64,000 nucleotides of DNA from Dichetophora obliterata (GCA_963920525.1 OY986438.1:135589022-135653021); one strand, 5' to 3'. Positions 8,403 to 22,100 are shown, counted from the stretch's first letter. The notes: generated from the letters alone by a model not told the origin. Program-made: numbers and translations.

Positions 8403-10829
8403 TATATGTAAAAGTCCCATTATTGGAGGCAAAAAGCAACTTTTTTATTTTTTTTTTTCTGTTACCTTTAGCCCGAGATGCCTCTCGAAACGCTTTGGGT
8501 TCGCCTCAAAAAAACATGTTTTAGGTAAATACAATTTCCCTTATATCTTAAAAACAGTTTTTCAAAAAAATAGCTTTGATTTTAAGTCAAATAAAACTAA
8601 ATTTGACTTAGTTATGTAAAAGGTTTGAAAAAATTATTAAAACTTTTGCAAAATATGAAATTTTTCGATTTTAACCACCCTGTTCTTAGAAGTTAGAGTT
8701 TTTCAAAATTGGTGATATTTTCTTAGTTCTTATTTAAATACTCCTTGATTAAATTACGTAAAATAATCATAAAACCAACTACTGGTTTGCAGATATCATG
8801 CTTTTCAAATATGAATTTAAATTATATGAACTCTTAGTTTTTTCCAGTGTAGCAAAAGGCGAAATGCGAAATGCGAAATCAATGCAGGCGCTTTCGTAAT
8901 AATCTTTCTTTTTTTTTCTTAAGAGAACCACATAATTCAAAATATAAAAAATGATTAATTTTATGGTTTCTACTAATTTCAATGATGTCGCGCACAGCTT
9001 GACTTCTAATGTGTTTTTTTTTATACTTCTTGAATTTTTCAACTTCTTTTCGATTTTTAAATTCTTCCAAGTGTTTTGACGTCTAACGATTTTTCTTTAC
9101 TACACTTCAAAGTTGTTGTGAGCAACGTTAAAAGGTTATTTATTGTTATTTTGATGAACCTGATGAGTGTCTGCTCAAATATGTTTCATGTGCTTAGATA
9201 AGTTGTTTTTGTTGTTGTTGTTATTGTTTTTTGTGTAGAAGTGGTTGTTACCGCTGCTGCTGCTGCTGATGATGATGATGATTGACTGTTATATGAGTAA
9301 GTTGCGCATGCGCGCGGGTGTTTATTGATGGTTTATCACCTTTTCTAAGCCGCTTTAATGCTTTTAAAGAAACAATAAATAAATAAAAATTTAGAGTCGC
9401 CTCAAATGTGTCGCGTGAAGGCGTTATTGATGAATAATGAACTCATATGCTTATGACTCTGAAGATTTATGTTACCTTCTATTGTTGAATGTTTGTTATA
9501 GTAGCAACTTTGTTTGCTTTTATTTTTTTACAATTATGTATTAACAAAATTTATAGCTGGAGCTATGATGTTGAAACATTTATCCAGATTGCTTTGAATT
9601 TTATTCAAGAGAACTGCTTCATATCCCACGGAAGTTAGAAAGCTGAATGTGTTGTTAAAGTAATCGAAAGTGTTATTGATGGAGTTTAGATTTTGCTCAG
9701 ATAAGTTAATAATAAGTAATCGAAAATTTCATAAATAGAGCTTAGATTTTATTTCATCGGATAAGCTTTATTATGTACAAAATTTTTTGAATGCATTCGC
9801 TAGATATTAAGATAAAAGAGCTTTTGTTATTAACATGGCATATTTTCAATATTGTATCATATAAAAAATAAACTTTGAGTCTCACCAATCTCAAAACTCT
9901 GACAACTTTCGAGCCATACAAGAATACAAATAAACACTACTGCCATTAAAAAAATTTACCAATTAATATGCTAATAAAATTGTTTTTATGCGGTTAGCAA
10001 TTTCAAGCTGCAATCCGAGGCATATCGCGAAAAGTTGCACTTAATTTAAGTGTTGCTGCAATATTTATTATATTTTTTGTTTTTTCTCCTTGATATTTGT
10101 TTCATGTTGATTGCTCTGTGTCTTTCACATAAACACTAAAAACAGCAGCTGATCAATCATGCAGCAACAGAAAACACCAAAGCAACAACATGCATTTCTG
10201 CAAATTCAGCTGCAGCAAAACCATTATTGCTGCTTGCAAATATTGCTAATTGCAGGCTAGTGAGTCGGAATTATTGGTGACTCAAAGCAAAATGGAGATC
10301 ATTGGCAAACTTGTAGACAGAGGCGTGTGTTGGTGCAGCGATAGGTGGCGCATTTATTATCGAAGTAATTAACTGGGAAATAAGCCATACAATTGCTGCT
10401 TTTAAAGCAACAATCTACGAAGTAACGCTTGATTTGGCTCGGTCATACAAGCCGCAGCCATAAATTAAAAACAAATCTTCATTATAGAATTTTTGCTGTC
10501 TTTGGGATAAACAAAATGAGTAAATAGAGAGGCAAAGAGAGTAAAAACGTAGTGTAAATAGAATACTGCGAAGTGTTAAAAGCTTGTATACATCTCTGTA
10601 TAGTATTTTACATAGGCTTAAGTACTGATGCCATCTACATTACACAGTAATCGAGCATTGGAGTAGGAATGCTTCTAAGTCCCATATTGGACATGCTGAT
10701 ATTGTGTCGATTTCTGTCTCAGATTTTTTGTTTAAAGCAGCTGGAGGTGAAACGAAAACGGAAATGAAAAAATTCGACTGTACCAGCAATTTTGCGACGA
10801 TTTGTCGCACTTGCTATTTTACTCTCATC
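8403..10829. other. Non-coding DNA with short microsatellites
   Basis: No gene recognised. Trinucleotide runs (GCTGCTGCTGCTGATGATGATG near 9254-9282) and a CAG/CAA-rich stretch near 10143-10220 are typical of fly intergenic or intronic DNA. The stretch from about 10100 to 10560 is less AT-rich and shows no repeat signature, so it may be host sequence. Confidence 0.4.
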
Positions 10830-10976
10830 CAGTAGCGTAGCAAGGGTGGGGCGGGGGAGGGGGCGGTCCGCACCGGGTGCACAGACAGAAGGGGTGCAAA
10901 ATTAACAAAAAATTTTTTTTAACATAAATCTGTACTAAATTGTGTAATTTGTTTGTATAAACATAAATAGTTTTTA

Positions 10977-11252
10977 GACCTCTGCGACTGACGTGCCTTA
11001 ATTTTCACAATTCTACTGACGTGGTAGTACATCAGACATCATTTTGACAACTTATATTTTCGAAACTAGCTTTTTATTCCTTATTGACCTATTTTATTTT
11101 AAAGTTAAGAGTGTATATTATTTTTTTAATTTACTAATATATAAAATTAAAAAGAATTATGAAGCTAACATTTATTGATATAGCATAAATAATTTTTTCA
11201 AAATATACACATTTTATGGTGTCTGTCATACTACCACGTCAGTCGCAGAGGG
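10977..11252. mobile_element. 276-bp piggyBac-like MITE, CCTCTGCGACTGACGTG ends
   Basis: The inverted ends share CCTCTGCGACTGACGTG. TTAA follows the right end (11253-11256) and TTTA precedes the left (10973-10976), a one-base-decayed TTAA duplication as expected of the piggyBac superfamily. The internal GACGTGGTAGT block is repeated in inverted orientation. It is non-coding and nested in the hAT at 10830-12962. Confidence 0.55.
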
Positions 11253-12133
11253 TTAATAGGAGCGCTTAATATATGTTTTTTCAATGCCTAGTATGATTGA
11301 ACTTATTATATTGGCTGTACTGTTACATTGCAAAATACAAAAGATAAAAGGTGCAAAAATACCTCATAGCATTCCTTACAATGTGTTTGTATCAATTAAA
11401 ACTAATTTAAAATATTCATAGGTATAATATTTGGTGAAGGGTGCGTGCAACCATCATAAAGATTATACATACATTTTTATTTATTTTATACATAGTTATA
11501 ATTGGATTGATGTCACCAATTTTTCATATGATATATAGTTTTGTTATTGAATGCTTTTATGTTACTTAATATAAACTAAATGTTTTTAATGGGTTTTTGG
11601 ATAGGGCCGTTAAAAAATTGCAACGCTTCCAATGTTAATTTTTTAAATGCAGAAACTATTCTTGGCTACACGTTCTAAAATTTATATGTATTAATTTGCT
11701 TCTAAAGAAGCAAATGGTTAATAGTTCCAGAACATTTTAATATTAAATTTATATTAAATATGCATTTTGTCTTTAAATCAGTATTGAAACAATGCAGCAA
11801 TTTAAGCGTTATTAAAGTAGCTGTGAATATCCCAATAATTTTCCGTATAAATTGCCTCAAAGAACGTCCCACCAAAGGATTTCCTTTATCTTCTAAGCTG
11901 TGTGAAATTTCGTTTCAAAATCTTTAGCACATCTGTCAATGGAGTCAAGAACTGACTCAAAGAACAAAAATCACTGTTGGTTTAATCGGCTTCAACAAAC
12001 AAAATTTTTTAATTTTTCCTTTAACTTTGCAAGACATCATATTCCATATATATTTATTATCGAAATATTATAAATTTGATAAATTTATCAAAATTCATTA
12101 ACAAGAAGAAAATAAGAGGGCGATGTTCAAGTG

Positions 12134-12667
12134 CCTGGATAGGTTTCATTTGGACTTAATAGTAGAACAAAATCAATACAAGAAATTGAAAATGTATTTG
12201 AAGCAATTCTACCACCAAGCTTGCTATCCACTTCTGAAAATGAAGTACAGATCTTAATACAAAGATTGGTCGATGTCCATGATGAGGTCAATGAAGAAGA
12301 GTTAGCAATTGAAATACCAAGGCTAAGAAGGCACCTTAATGCTGCAGACATTGCTTTAGAAACTCATAAAAACTCGACCCCAATAGATTTTTTAAACTTT
12401 ATATATGAATGGGGATTCGAAGAGACGTTGCCGAATCTAGCACTTAGTTTAAAATTATTTTTAACGATTTGCGTTTCAGTTGCTTCATGCGAAAGAAGCT
12501 TTTCAAAACTTAAAATAATAAAAAATTATTTACGGTCAACAATGGGGCAGTCAAGACTTACAGACTTCTCAATATTATCTATTGAAGCCGAAGAGACTGA
12601 GAACATCGATTTCGATGAATTAATCGAAAAGTTTGCTTCTCTGAAAGCAAGAAAGAAGGAATTTTAA
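12134..12667 (+). pseudogene. hAT transposase C-terminus (ZMYM1-like)
   Basis: The reading frame is open from about 12140 to the stop at 12667, but the N-terminal finger and both catalytic Asp regions are missing from the element. What remains is the end of the catalytic core and the hAT dimerisation domain: SVASCERSFSKLK with the catalytic Glu, then NYLRSTMGQSRL and LSILSIE-type sequence. Upstream text reads as transposase (IENVFEAILPPSLLST) until an in-frame stop near 12135. The closest known family is the zinc-finger MYM-type 1-like transposases of insects. It cannot encode an active enzyme, though the dimerisation part could in principle be expressed. Confidence 0.8.
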
Positions 12668-12970
12668 GTCTTTATAGTACCTTGAAGTTTGATTTTATTC
12701 ATTCTTTTTAATCATTAAATAATGTTTTTATATTTTTTCAGACACCCAATTGATATTTTAAAACAAAAAAGTTAAATTAACTCGATGCATCTTAACAAAA
12801 TTATTAAAAGATGCAAATAAAAAAATTTAAACAAAACCGTATATTTGCAAATTTTTAGTTTTTTATAGAGATTTTAGATATGGATAAGGATAACTAACCA
12901 TCCTTTGAGGGTGCAAAATATATTTTCCGCCCCGGGTGCCAACAACCCTAGCTACGCCACTGCTCTCATC

Positions 12971-15537
12971 AACAAAGCATGAAACAGCAAGTAAAAAAAT
13001 TATAATACAGCGAGTATACAGTACAGAAAAAGAACTTCTTAAAATAAAGAATAAGAGAGATTTTTGTGAAAGAGACATTGAAAAAGAGAGAAAGATCATC
13101 TATCTCAAAAGAAATACTATACAAAATTTTCACAAAAAAATATTGTTTTTATTTAATATTTACAGTGTCATTGCTTGGTGCTTCAAGTGGTTATACTGAT
13201 TGTAATAGTTCGTAATAGCTAAAATGTGATCTATATGTCCGTGTTCTGCTATTTTCGACGTAAAAAAAATTGTATCTGTTGTAATTCCAGACCTAGTGGT
13301 TGCTTTATTGGGATTGTTATTTAGATGCAGATCGAGAAGAAAGTTAGTTAGTGGTAATGAATGTTTGCTGGCCCCATTAATTTTCCTCCTCAACATTTCT
13401 TCTGAATACACCTACACTCCATCTACCACCCTTCTGTGGGTCCCCCCATACAATGACACAAAAAAAATTGAAAAAATATCTATTATAGTTCATATCAAAA
13501 ATCTATGAACCTATGAGGTCAAGTGTATGAGCTGGTCCTATTAATTTCTCCTAATCAACATTTCTGGGGGTACCCATACATAAAACACAAAATGCAAAAA
13601 AAAAAGTATTAAATATTTTGTGAGAAATCAATTTTTTGGTGAGATTATTTTTTTATATTATGGGCTTTTTTATTAGTATTTTAAATGCATTAAAAAAATT
13701 AATTAATTTTTTTTACTATTTATTAACATCTGTAGATTAACATTATCTTAAAAAATTACAATTACAAAAAATTACAGATTAATGAATTACAATTACAGAT
13801 TTGCTTTTTAAAAAAAAAATGTCTATAATAGTTCATATAAAAAACTTTGACCCTTAGGGGGTCAAATGTGTGAGCTGATCTTATATTTTTTCTATATCTC
13901 TATCTGCCATTCTTCTGGGGGTCCCAATACAAAAATCAGAAAAATAATGCTGTATACGCAAAAACGTGACGAGACTCAAAGATATTTCGTGACGAGTCTC
14001 AATAAAGTTTTCGTGATGAGATTCAAAAAATTTTATCCACAATATCACATCGCCGCCTAAGAAAAATTGCTTGACCGAGTTTTACTTTTACTTTGACTCG
14101 TATTCGTAACAACAGAAAAGATGGAAAAAATCTGTAAACGGCATCTAGCAACAAAAGATTTCAGCTTTCCAAACCAGTGCAATTCACTTCTTTTGTAGAA
14201 AATGCAAGTATGTATAAATATTGAAAAGTATTTTTTTTTTAACGACTTTTTCAAGACAATCGTAGTTTTAGACCCATCATAACGGCTATTTTGGGCATTT
14301 CATTAGAATAAAAGCTTTTTCAAAAATCGTAAAATATGATTTTCTCATTTTTCTGTATTGTGTGTACCTTAAAATTGGTTTTGATGTTTCAAGACTATAT
14401 TTTCACAAGGAACCTTATCTGTTCAAACAGCATGTTTTTCTTTTCAACTGCTTTTTATTAAATTATTTTTTCAATAAGGGCAGTGTTTTAAGAATAGGGG
14501 CAGCGTATTCAGACAAAAATTGTTGATCTTGTTATGCTTAACCACTCCCAAAAGGCATTTATTTTGTATCTCTTAAATGTAGGAGAAGGTGGGGAGATGT
14601 GGTAAGGGCATTGTTTTTGAACAATAACTTCTTGATAGAACAATATTTTTTATCTAAGATGTTTTATTTCTTGTTTGTTTAATTGCCTAACTAACCGTGA
14701 TGATATTTTGTTGAATTTCAAAGCTTTGTGATTTTTCTTCAAGTTTGAAATATGGTTTGTTTTTTAAATTTAAAAAAGTTAAGGGAAGTTCTGATACAAG
14801 TCCATAAATGGCACATAATAAAATTTTTTTATGAATGAAATTAAATGAAAATTGGAAACGTTTTCTAAAAGACGAAAAGCAGACCTTCTCTACTGTATAT
14901 AAAACTTTTTTTGTATATAAAGAATTGCAAAAGCAACAAATGGAAACAATAAGAACTTGAACATTTTTGGAACGAAGTTCCTTTACGCGGCTTGCGAGTG
15001 GTGTGATTTGGTAGAAACCGTCACGTAACATTGAGATTTCTGTGTGTGTATGTGTGCAATTATCGAGCAGACTATAAACTAGCACCCAGCGGTTAAAATT
15101 GGCCTGAAACAATACATTCTTTCATGCCTGAAGGGTATGGGTAAGGCCTGAGTATTCAGAACACCACTGGATTTTCTTTTTCCAATAAGATGTCATGCTT
15201 ACGTAACACCTGCTATCGTATGATGCTGAAAATTCAATCCTTCGATCAGGTAATGAATTCTTTGGTGTGGTTGTTTTGACACAATTTATTTTAAGAAACA
15301 TTAAAAAAGCTATTTTCTTCTTGAGGTCATCCATTATATTTATATATAATATATATACAATATTTGTTCCATTTATGATTTTAACGTTCTCTCTTTTTTA
15401 ATATTTAAAAATGAAGAATTAAGCGTCGACTACTTCGCATTGTAAGATTTTTATTTTAATGTCCCAAAGTTATTTGGTGGCATTGCGACTTCGCTTTTAA
15501 TCTCAACTGTCGCTCAGGTGCGAATATGAAGAAAAGT
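12971..15537. other. Non-coding DNA with a diverged internal duplication
   Basis: No credible gene. A block reading TCTATTATAGTTCATAT ... GAGGTCAAGTGTATGAGCTGG at 13478-13536 recurs, changed, at 13820-13880 (TCTATAATAGTTCATAT ... GTGAGCTGATC), each associated with a CTTCTGKGGGTCCC block (near 13430 and 13913). A 141-codon minus-strand frame at 14687-15112 shows no domain and is probably chance. Confidence 0.4.
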
Positions 15538-15652
15538 CAGGTGCCGAATTACAGCATCCGTGATCGAGCAAAATTACGAAGGGCACGACGAGACAAGTGC
15601 CTATCAATCTTGTGCAATTTCGCTCGATCACGGATGCTGTAATTCGGCCCCA
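15538..15652 (+). repeat. Hairpin repeat copy 1
   Basis: Near-perfect inverted arms of about 33 bases (CCGAATTACAGCATCCGTGA then TCGAGCAAAATT) surround a roughly 40-base loop that itself contains ACAAG and CTTGT. Four copies exist in the window. No clear target duplication is visible. Confidence 0.8.
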
Positions 15653-15825
15653 GACTTTGACTAACTGAAAGCACTAATAAAAGTTCAGCAGCATTACACC
15701 ATCGCTTCTAAACTCAGGGACAATTTCAGGGAAGTTTTCAGAAAGCTTGAATGCAAATACTTTTTCTTAAATCAGTAATGATATCATTCTTAAACTTTCA
15801 AAGCAAAATAGATCTTTTTTCACAC

Positions 15826-15936
15826 CAGGGGCCGAAGTACAGCATCCGTGATCGAGCAAAATTACGAAGGGCACGACGAAACAAATGCCTATCAATCTTG
15901 TAAAATTTTGCTCGATCACGGATGGATTCGGCCCCA
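15826..15936 (+). repeat. Hairpin repeat copy 2
   Basis: Same structure and orientation as the copy at 15538, with the loop GGGCACGACGAAACAAATGC. The right arm has lost about five bases (GGATGGATTCGG), so the outer pairing is interrupted. Confidence 0.8.
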
Positions 15937-16390
15937 TATTTCATCAGGCATTGAAATTGCTGACCGCCGGGTAGGATAATGCGCTGCGTGTGTGTGCGAC
16001 AGGGTTGATATCTTTGGTACAATTGTACTTTTTTGGTACAATTTTATATTTTTCCTACTTTCCTACTACCAAAGCGTTTTCGGTACATTTTATTTCACTC
16101 CATAATAAACATAGAATTTAGAACTCTAAGTAAGCAAACGATTTAAAAGAATTAAAAAATTTATCTAGTTCTGAATTTTGGTAGTATGTAAAATACATAA
16201 AAAATGATTTTAAAGAGTCAATGTTCTCCAATTTTTATAAAATTGTTTAAGGAATTCTTTCAATATCTCATTCGACAGCAAATGTTAAAAGAATATTTTA
16301 TTTTCAAAGTTTTATAAAAACCAATTGCCACAATATTGATATCAGAAGCAATATATCAAATGACTTGCTTGACTGAAAGATTTCCCCATT

Positions 16391-16558
16391 AACTTCTTTC
16401 GTTACCTTAACATAGAAAGGCCCTGACTAACATTTATACATTTTTTTGCTGAATTGTGCCGGATTTCGGGTGGATGGGTGGTTGACCTAAAGGCATTTGC
16501 GAAGAACCTGATTTCAAAAAATGTTAGTGGCCTTTCTATACTAAGGTAACGAAAGAAA
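16391..16558. mobile_element. 168-bp MITE, TTCTTTCGTTACCTTA ends
   Basis: The inverted ends share CTTTCGTTACCTTA and ATAGAAAGGCC followed by CTAACATTT, about 45 bases in total. No target duplication could be fixed. It is non-coding. Confidence 0.6.
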
Positions 16559-16829
16559 TTCGCACGTTTATAGAAATTTTTGTTTTTTAATTATAAAAAT
16601 ACTTCTAAGCCTTATGTTTAGATACATGATTTTTTATAGATTTTATTGATTTTATTTTATGAATATTGTAAGATCACTCGTATTCCTTTTTGTGATTATA
16701 AAAAAACTTTGTGATTAATTAAAAATAAATTAAAACCTTTCTAATTTTTTTAATAAGGTTTATGAACTGAATTTTTAAAAACACATTTACTTTAACTTAA
16801 ATAAAAACTAGCAAGGAATTATCTTCGAC

Positions 16830-17830
16830 TGGGTCAAAGTTTAGCAAACCCCACAGTATATTTTTAGCTATGCATGTTTTTAAAGTTTGATGACGTTATT
16901 TCGTATAGATTACGGTTGTGGTTTTCATCCACTTTTGAGAAAACTCACGAACTCAGAACACGTTAAGGATATGGAAGGTTATGTGTTAAATATGCTGTTA
17001 ATACACAAATTTTTGGGGATATTTATAAAAGTTATGCTACTTTAATGACTTTACTTTGTGTGGGCGACTGGTCGAGTTTATATCAATTTTGCCAAATTCC
17101 AAACTCAAAGTGAATTTTAATATTCTCAGCATATATCCTTAATTTTAATTTATTAAATTAATTCTTGAGGAATTTTTAGAGATTTAACCGTTTTCGTGGT
17201 TTACTATTTTTACAAATTTTAAATATATGGTAAATATTGAGACAAAAGTTCATATGCAAAATTTCAAGTCATTACATTAGTTTACTATTTTGTTAAAGTC
17301 ACTTTGTTGCGTTGTTTTTCGATTTTAAAAATTTCAATTATATAGTGAATTATTGAAAAATTTTTAATCATGGCATTAATTTTTGTATCATTTTTAGATA
17401 TTTTAAAGATTTGACAAAGTAGCGTTGTAGTTATGGGAGGTAGGCGTTGTTTGTATCCGATTTTAACTAATTTAAAATATATGGTGAATATTTTACTTCA
17501 AAGCTTGTGTGCACAAAACGAAGTAACTGCAACATTTTTTTTGGCGTTTTTAGAAATTTTATTGTTTGATAAAGAAGGCGTGGTTTTCATTCGATTTTGC
17601 TCGTTCTCGAACTTGACCTTTGTTTTTTTATATAAGCACATATACCAAATTTCAATACGAAAGCTTTAAAACTGTGGCTGTAATCGTGTCGACAGACTGA
17701 CCTAGCGAAATTGATGCTGATAAAGACTATATATATTTTTCTATACCTGCCACGCCTCCTTATCAGCGTTTAAAACGGAGTGACAAAGTTAACGCAGTAT
17801 GCGTGGAGTAAATAAAATTTATTCCATACA
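16830..17830 (+). repeat. Dispersed repeat family (GGGAGGTAGGCGTGG type)
   Basis: It contains GGGAGGTAGGCGTTG, a TGACGTTATT-type block and the ending TATACCTGCCACGCCTCC TTATCAGCG...GAGTGACAAAGTTAACG. The same landmarks recur at 30950-31119, 32390-33095 (inverted), 34240-34345 and 48030-48480. It is non-coding, and the superfamily is not identified. Confidence 0.5.
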
Positions 17831-18496
17831 TTTTTTTTTTTTTCATTAAGTACAATTTTTTCTGAATTTGTATGCCAAAATTAAAGTCATTTATCAACCC
17901 TGGTGTGCGAGTATTGAGAATAGAGCAGACTAGCAACCCAGATGGAAAACAAAGCAGGTCTGCCGATGTCAGGAATGTTGCAGGTTATAAGTTTAATGCT
18001 AAGTTAAGAAGTCTATTTTTTTAAATTTTAAAAACTTCCTCCTTACTTTTAAGTGAGGTGCATTAGCAAAAGTACATGTTTGCTAATGCAAAATTCCGGT
18101 TAATTTTAAGGGACAACAACTGCAATAATTTCATGATTGTTGTAATTCGCCGAAACTTTGTGTTTTTGTTGAAGCAATTTTGACGGCAACAATGTTATTA
18201 TGTTTATTATTTCAACAATATTACAACAGTGCGAAAGGCTCAGTTAACTAGGGCTTTAGTTTTAATTCATGCTTTTTGGAAGCTTGAGTAGTAAGTTCAT
18301 ATCCCATCAGAGACATGAACTTTTTTTTAATGACCTTTAGTTTTGTTTTGTTTTATTTTTAGTTTATGTTTTTTTAGTGATTTCTTTCTGTTCTTTTGCA
18401 TTATTGCTTATAATAACAAAACGAACGCGTTAATTTTCTTACTCTGTGCTCGTACGTTTATTTTTAATGAAGCAAATTGAGCAACGATTAGTTAAT

Positions 18497-18570
18497 AGCT
18501 GCCATGGTCAAGTGGATAAGCAACCGCACTTACGCTCACGTGGTCGAGGTTCAAGTCTCCGGTTAATGGT
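18497..18570 (+). repeat. tRNA-derived SINE fragment
   Basis: CATGGTCAAGTGGATAAGCA resembles an RNA polymerase III A box and GAGGTTCAAGTCTCC a B box, spaced as in a tRNA. The flanking text (TTAATGGTAATTTTTCAATTG) resembles the tails of the SINE copies at 33421 and 50395. The arm pairing is too poor for a functional tRNA. Confidence 0.5.
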
Positions 18571-18628
18571 AATTTTTCAATTGCCGGCAACATGGGTTGG
18601 AAATTCAGAACACATGCTCGCCTTTATA

Positions 18629-18842
18629 ACTTATATCTTTTTTTTATAGGGATGTCCTAGGACGGCATGTCTGTCAAATGAACTGCCGTAGCAGTAACGC
18701 AGCATGCATCTTATGGTATGAATGCAGAATTAATACAGTGTAAATAATGCAGCATTAATGCCGTCAGATGCATGTTACTGTTATGGCAGTTCATTTGGCA
18801 GACATTCTGGCCTAGGACATGCCTATAGAAAAAGATATAAGT
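18629..18842. mobile_element. 214-bp MITE with arms of about 75 bp
   Basis: Long inverted arms share ACTTATATCTTTTT, ATGTCCTAGG, CAAATGAACTGCC and ACAGTAAC-type blocks in matching order. The whole unit can fold into a hairpin. No certain target duplication was found. It is non-coding. Confidence 0.65.
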
Positions 18843-18943
18843 GGGTATGAAGGTGATCATGTCTCCTGACCCTACGAGGCATGTTGCCGGTAGACATACA
18901 GCAGGGCTCCTTTTCCAACTGGGAAGCGAGTAGGCGAGTGCAC

Positions 18944-18944
<1 letters not shown>

Positions 18945-18989
<45 letters not shown>

Positions 18990-19000
18990 GTCTCTGTTTC
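18945..19000 (+). repeat. (CT)n microsatellite
   Basis: About 55 bases of nearly pure CT dinucleotides with a few TTT and GT interruptions. The Arg/Glu-rich frame on the minus strand is its translation. Confidence 0.95.
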
Positions 19001-19131
19001 TGACACGTTGACATTTCGTTAAAACGCATTTGTTATTTTTATTTGTGTGTTTGTTTTAAATCATAAGTGAGAATCTTTCCTGCAATTAAGTTTAAAGAAA
19101 TGGAAATTTCAGCAAATGTGTGTAATACAGT

Positions 19132-22100
19132 CACGGTTGCCACTTGCCTATTTTTTGTTGTATCAAATTCTCCATAAAAATATACCAAATAGGAAAAAAT
19201 GTAAAAATTTTTTTTAATATAATAATTTGATAACATTTTTTATAATAATTCACTGGTGTATATTTGTGTTATACGATATTAACCAAAAAAATAAAAACAT
19301 TAAAATAGTTATTTTGCTGGCCAAATATAATGAGATTCATTGCGTTTGACACACAATTTTTTAGAGAGCTTTATGTTGCTAAGTGTTTTATAATCTTATT
19401 TATTTCCAAGCTTAGTTTTAATCAGGTTAAAATAAAAAAATATTAGTTCAGCAGCTGCTGAACTTTGTGGAAGGCACATCAGACTATTTACAAAATTGAT
19501 AAAATCATTAAAACAAATTTCCCCTAATCCATTCGTCACGACTCTGAATTTTTCCAAAAATAACCAAATGTTTCCCAACGTCATTACAATTTTCAAAACT
19601 AATATTTCAACCCTAAAAAAGATTCGTCTGAGCCAAAATAACGTCAGGGTCGCATTCTATGAGATAATATTTTAATATGAATTATTAAATTATTTCAATA
19701 AAGAAATTTTATTTTCTGACAATTTGAGAAGATGTTATTATATTCAAACTATTCAGATCTTCTCTGCCTACATCGAACTTGTCTTTAATTTGTTTTAGAA
19801 TATCTTTAGTTATAGAAAAAAATTTTCTGATTGGAGATATCTTTCTGCTTTAGTGGCGATTCTCACAAAAAAGCCTCAAGTCTCAAAAAATGTCTCAAAA
19901 AAGATTATCTATAGTAATAAAACTCATTTTCTGTTTGTTTGTTTGTTTGTTTGGCCTTTATTCAAATCTAAACGGCTCAACGGATTTTGCTCAAACTAGG
20001 TATACATATTAGCTACATCCCAACTTAAAATGTTACATACTTAGTTTTTGCCACGCCCCCTCTGAAATTTTTCAACTAACGGTAATTTTGTTATTATAAA
20101 ACTTTTTACCATCGGAGATTTTTTTGTATTTAATTTTAAAAAATTTTTGTTATTTTGACATCAAAAACATTCACATATCTTCAAAATTGGAGAAATTTTC
20201 AGTATAACGACTTTTTCATAAAACATCGTTGCCTAAGAATGAGAAAAAAACGACATGAAAATCAAAGTTTGGTCTTTCGATGCAAATATCTCCGCTGTCC
20301 ATTAATATATTTCATTCAAATTTTTTTTGTTCAAAAGTTCAATAAAATCACTTCACAAAAATAGGTTGAACTGTACCGTTAAGTCAGTGTATATATGTTT
20401 TATGATTATGTCAAAAAAGGTCAAAAATATTGACTTTTTACTCCAAAAATGACTCAAAAATTGTTGTTGTTGTAAAAACGAAATCAATTAAAAATTGCAC
20501 ATCTGGCTACCTTTCATATGACATAGCATTTATTTGCAAAAATTCTTCCAACTAAGCGCAAAAATTATTTTACTGTTTTTGTCATCAAAACAACAAGGGT
20601 ACCCCCTTTGATTTTTTTCGCGAAATTTATTTTTTCCAAAATGTTGTTTTTATATTTTTTACAAAAAAGTCAAGTCTCAAAAATAATTTATGTGAAAAAA
20701 TTACCCCAATATCTCTTTCCAATCAAAAGTTGTGGCTAAAAATCTATTTTTCATACCAGACTATTAATAAAACTTAGTTTTGTGTTAAAATTCTCTATAT
20801 AGTTTGCACGTCCCCATATATCTCTAAGAATGCAGTTGTGTGTCTAAAGTAATTACGAACATTTTGGATTATACAAAATTTTCTTTATAGTGATCATCTA
20901 CTTATATTTTGCCTCCCCACCCCCCGCCCCCCCTCCTGTTAAATTTGTTTTGTTGTGATGGCTCTATTTGTTCTCACTTTTGTGTCACCGTTGTCAATTA
21001 GTTCTTTATCAAGGGTACTTTGAATGTTGTATATATATCACAATTTTATCGAAAAGATGACTGTGAATAAGAATGCTGTAAAAGTTAATATTTTTATGTA
21101 ATCAGTTTAAGCTATATGGCGATATAAAAAAAAATATGCGCATCTGGTCAGCACAATTATTTCATTAGTTTTGATCTGTGCGTTAAATTTACAGATAAAT
21201 GGCGCCACATGTGTAAGATGTGTGGGTACAAACTAAACGTACACCTTGCGTTGAATAGCTGAATTATGTTTTTGCAAAAGTTTCTTCAAATTTAACCCCA
21301 CACGATTGGGATTACAGACAGGTGGCGCTATTTTCTGCTTACAGAAGAATATCTGATGTTCTTATGCAGCTAGCAGATAAGTTTTGCGAAATATTTTGCG
21401 AAAATGCTATTGCTACCAAACTTTTAAAAAGTAAAATAATGCAGTACTGCCAGTTTTTTTTAGAAATTTTAGTAGGTACAATCATTTTTAGCACAACGAA
21501 TTTTCATAAAACATTGATAGCTAATAATGAGAAAAAAATTATATGAAAATCAAAGTATTGTATTTACTTTTAATGCCAATAACTCTGCTGTTTTTAATAT
21601 ATTTCATTAACATTTTTTTTTTTAAAGTTCAATATGTTTTTTAATATAAATCTTTGTTTAGACGTTAAAATGTCCATATCTCAAGGACGCATTGAGTCCC
21701 ATCATAATTTTTATTTTGTTGAAAAGGTAATTGTGCTTGCTTTAACATTGAGTAAATATAAAAATTCTTTTTAATTTTTAAAATCTGTTTTTCGTACCGT
21801 TTCTTTGAATTCAATTAGCTCACCGCAAGAGATGGAACCACCAACAACAAAAATTTTCTTAAACTTTTTTGGATCAATGTTCGTTCAATTACCTAGCAAA
21901 CGGTGGATAAATAAAATTAAATAAAATAAAATTCAAATAAAATTCAACATGTTTTTCATTATTCCTGATTTTAAAAAACATTTAATCGAGAAGTGTATGT
22001 TAAAATGTTTATATAAATGACTCTCGAGTAACACCGGGTATATCAGCTAGTTCTTAATATATATGACAGGAAAAGCATGTCAACTTTCAAAACTTAATGC

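Larger units (their letters stand above)
10830..12962 (+). mobile_element. Internally deleted hAT, CAGTRGCGTAGC tip
   Basis: The left tip CAGTAGCGTAGCAAGGG pairs with the inverted right tip CAGTGGCGTAGCTAGGG, followed on both sides by G-rich subterminal sequence. The 8-bp duplication CTCTCATC is perfect (10822-10829 and 12963-12970). This tip type belongs to hATs whose transposase resembles zinc-finger MYM-type protein 1. Only the C-terminal part of that gene remains (12134-12667). A second small element sits inside (10977-11252). Confidence 0.88.
16000..17902. mobile_element. 8-bp-TSD element, CAGGGTTGATA tip (hAT-like)
   Basis: CAGGGTTGATA at the left and its inverted copy at the right are flanked by a perfect GTGTGCGA duplication (15992-15999 and 17903-17910). 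The tip fits hAT. No transposase is visible. The interior holds a MITE (16391-16558) and a copy of a dispersed repeat (about 16830-17830), which account for most of its length. Confidence 0.75.

Noticed and set aside
14687..15112. 141-aa minus-strand protein
   Set aside because: No domain, no splice context, low-complexity start, and no second copy with preserved frame in the window.
15538..15936. CRISPR-like repeat pair
   Set aside because: The two hairpins differ in spacing, have no spacer array and recur as isolated inverted copies elsewhere; the genome is eukaryotic.
18823..19029. Arg/Glu-rich protein on the minus strand
   Set aside because: Translation of the (CT)n microsatellite.
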